From the NCBI GenBank assembly GCA_026770585.1, contig MU646782.1:100590-114013 (forward strand): 13,424 nucleotides of DNA, read 5' to 3'. Made by a program: the position numbers and the translations under genes. Each line of letters begins with the position of its first letter. Positions within the stretch are counted from its first letter, which is position 1. Positions 12,918 through 13,424 of this stretch are shown in pieces. This stretch comes from Baffinella frigidus (Eukaryota > Cryptophyceae > Cryptomonadales > Baffinellaceae). The notes below the pieces were generated by a model that was not told where the DNA came from, made no database searches, and worked only from the letters and a program-made list of their open reading frames with translations.

Positions 12918-13223
12918 TCTCGGAACATACCAGAATCTGTCCACATCAAAAGGCGTAAGATAGCATCATTGTATGCCTAAAATAGCATGTACACCGTTAT
13001 CTTCCGCGTCGGAAGCCGAGGATAGCGGGACATAGTGTGTCCTATTCCGAAATTAGATTCACAGCGACGCCACGCGGCGCCTTGAATTTCATTTCGGATC
13101 ACACCAGAATCTGTCCCGCTTCTTAAGGCTTCCAACGCCGAATATAAGGGTAGATATGCTATTTTAGGCATGAAAAGGCTCAAGATGGAATAAATCAGGA
13201 CTGATTCTGGTATGATCCGGAGA
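12918..13223. mobile_element. Foldback element E, about 306 bp
   Basis: Left end TCTCGGAACATACCAGAATC and right end (reverse complement) TCTCCGGATCATACCAGAATC begin arms of roughly 100 bp that also share AAAAGGC, ATGCCTAAAATAGCAT and GGAAGCC. Inside, TTTCGGATCACACCAGAATC (13092-13111) is a third copy of the terminus. The 68-codon minus frame inside it (12977-13183) shows no coding bias and is not called. A target duplication was not resolved. Confidence 0.75.
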
Positions 13224-13227
13224 TTAA

Positions 13228-13325
13228 ATTAGGTGGGAGACGCCTCAAAATAGGTGGGAAGGTAGGAAACTGGGTAGGCGCGTTATTTATTAGGTAGGAA
13301 ACTGGGTAGGCGCGTTATTTTGAGG
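13228..13325 (+). repeat. 32-bp tandem repeat, two copies
   Basis: GGTAGGAAACTGGGTAGGCG plus CGTTATTT starts at 13261 and 13293. GACGCCTCAAAATA before it (13240-13253) and TATTTTGAGGATAGGCGT after it form a weak inverted pair. Confidence 0.8.
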
Positions 13326-13386
13326 ATAGGCGTACTTTCGGTAGAGGACTACTGTTCCAGCGGCACGGGCGGGCGGGCGGTGCACA

Positions 13387-13424
13387 CCCTCCACCCTCCA
13401 CCCTCTACCCTCTACCCTCCACCC
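13387..13424 (+). repeat. Telomere-like heptamer array at window end
   Basis: CCCTCCA twice, CCCTCTA twice, CCCTCCA, then CCC, all in one 7-bp register. They are variants of CCCTAAA. With the C-rich strand on plus, this is the orientation of a left-hand telomere, so at the right edge it is more likely interstitial. Confidence 0.7.

Overview
The window looks like eukaryotic, repeat-dominated and probably subtelomeric or intergenic DNA. No bacterial-style operons, rRNA, tRNA or complete recognisable genes could be supported. Blocks of degenerate heptamers of the CCCTAAA type (2347-2388, 12774-12822, 13387-13424) point to a lineage with TTTAGGG telomeres: plants, many algae, or alveolates such as coccidian apicomplexans. 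Three GC-rich islands on the minus strand show strong GC3 and RNY codon bias and encode low-complexity Ser/Arg/Glu/Ala/His-rich sequence. This resembles coccidian (Toxoplasma-relative) proteins in style, but the taxon is a guess at low confidence; no protein was recognised by name.

Most of what can be explained is small non-autonomous foldback/MITE-like elements. Family A (about 118 bp, TIR CAGGGGTACCTCGCTCATAA, TA duplication) lies at 101-274, 931-1001, 1341-1459, 4048-4174, 4296-4413, 4427-4542, 4629-4745, 4799-4915 and 5462-5500. Family B (about 210 bp, TIR CCACTCGAGGCTAGAA) is at 2924-3151, 3385-3595 and 5712-5919. Family C (about 140 bp, inner arm GAAAATTACTACAC, 5-bp duplications) is at 5954-6101, 7331-7470, 9708-9846 and 11164-11303. 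Family D (TIR TTATCTC, 4-bp duplications) is at 8691-8867 and 10869-10965. Single foldbacks are at 513-689 (F), about 6225-6415 (H), 10248-10399 (G), 11445-11596 and 12918-13223 (E).

Layout: 1-1160 holds family A debris, a 35-bp tandem repeat and the dispersed repeat X split by foldback F. 1160-2900 holds one complete A copy, long microsatellites, one copy of repeat T, a possible Cys-rich exon and telomere-like heptamers. 2924-5950 is the A/B cluster plus local repeats. 5950-7170 has a C element, foldback H and the first minus-strand coding island. 7170-10250 holds C, X/Y repeats, GA/TC microsatellites, D, a GAA minisatellite and a CACGTG satellite. 10248-10965 holds foldback G and the second coding island, with a D copy 8 bp beyond its candidate ATG. 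11164-12183 has another C copy, repeat T inverted, and the third island ending in a stop. 12240-13424 is hairpins, degenerate telomere repeats, foldback E and short tandem repeats.

Islands two and one could be consecutive exons of one minus-strand gene, because candidate splice sites at 10424 and 7121 are phase-compatible; this is inference. No transposase was found, so the elements would depend on enzymes encoded elsewhere.
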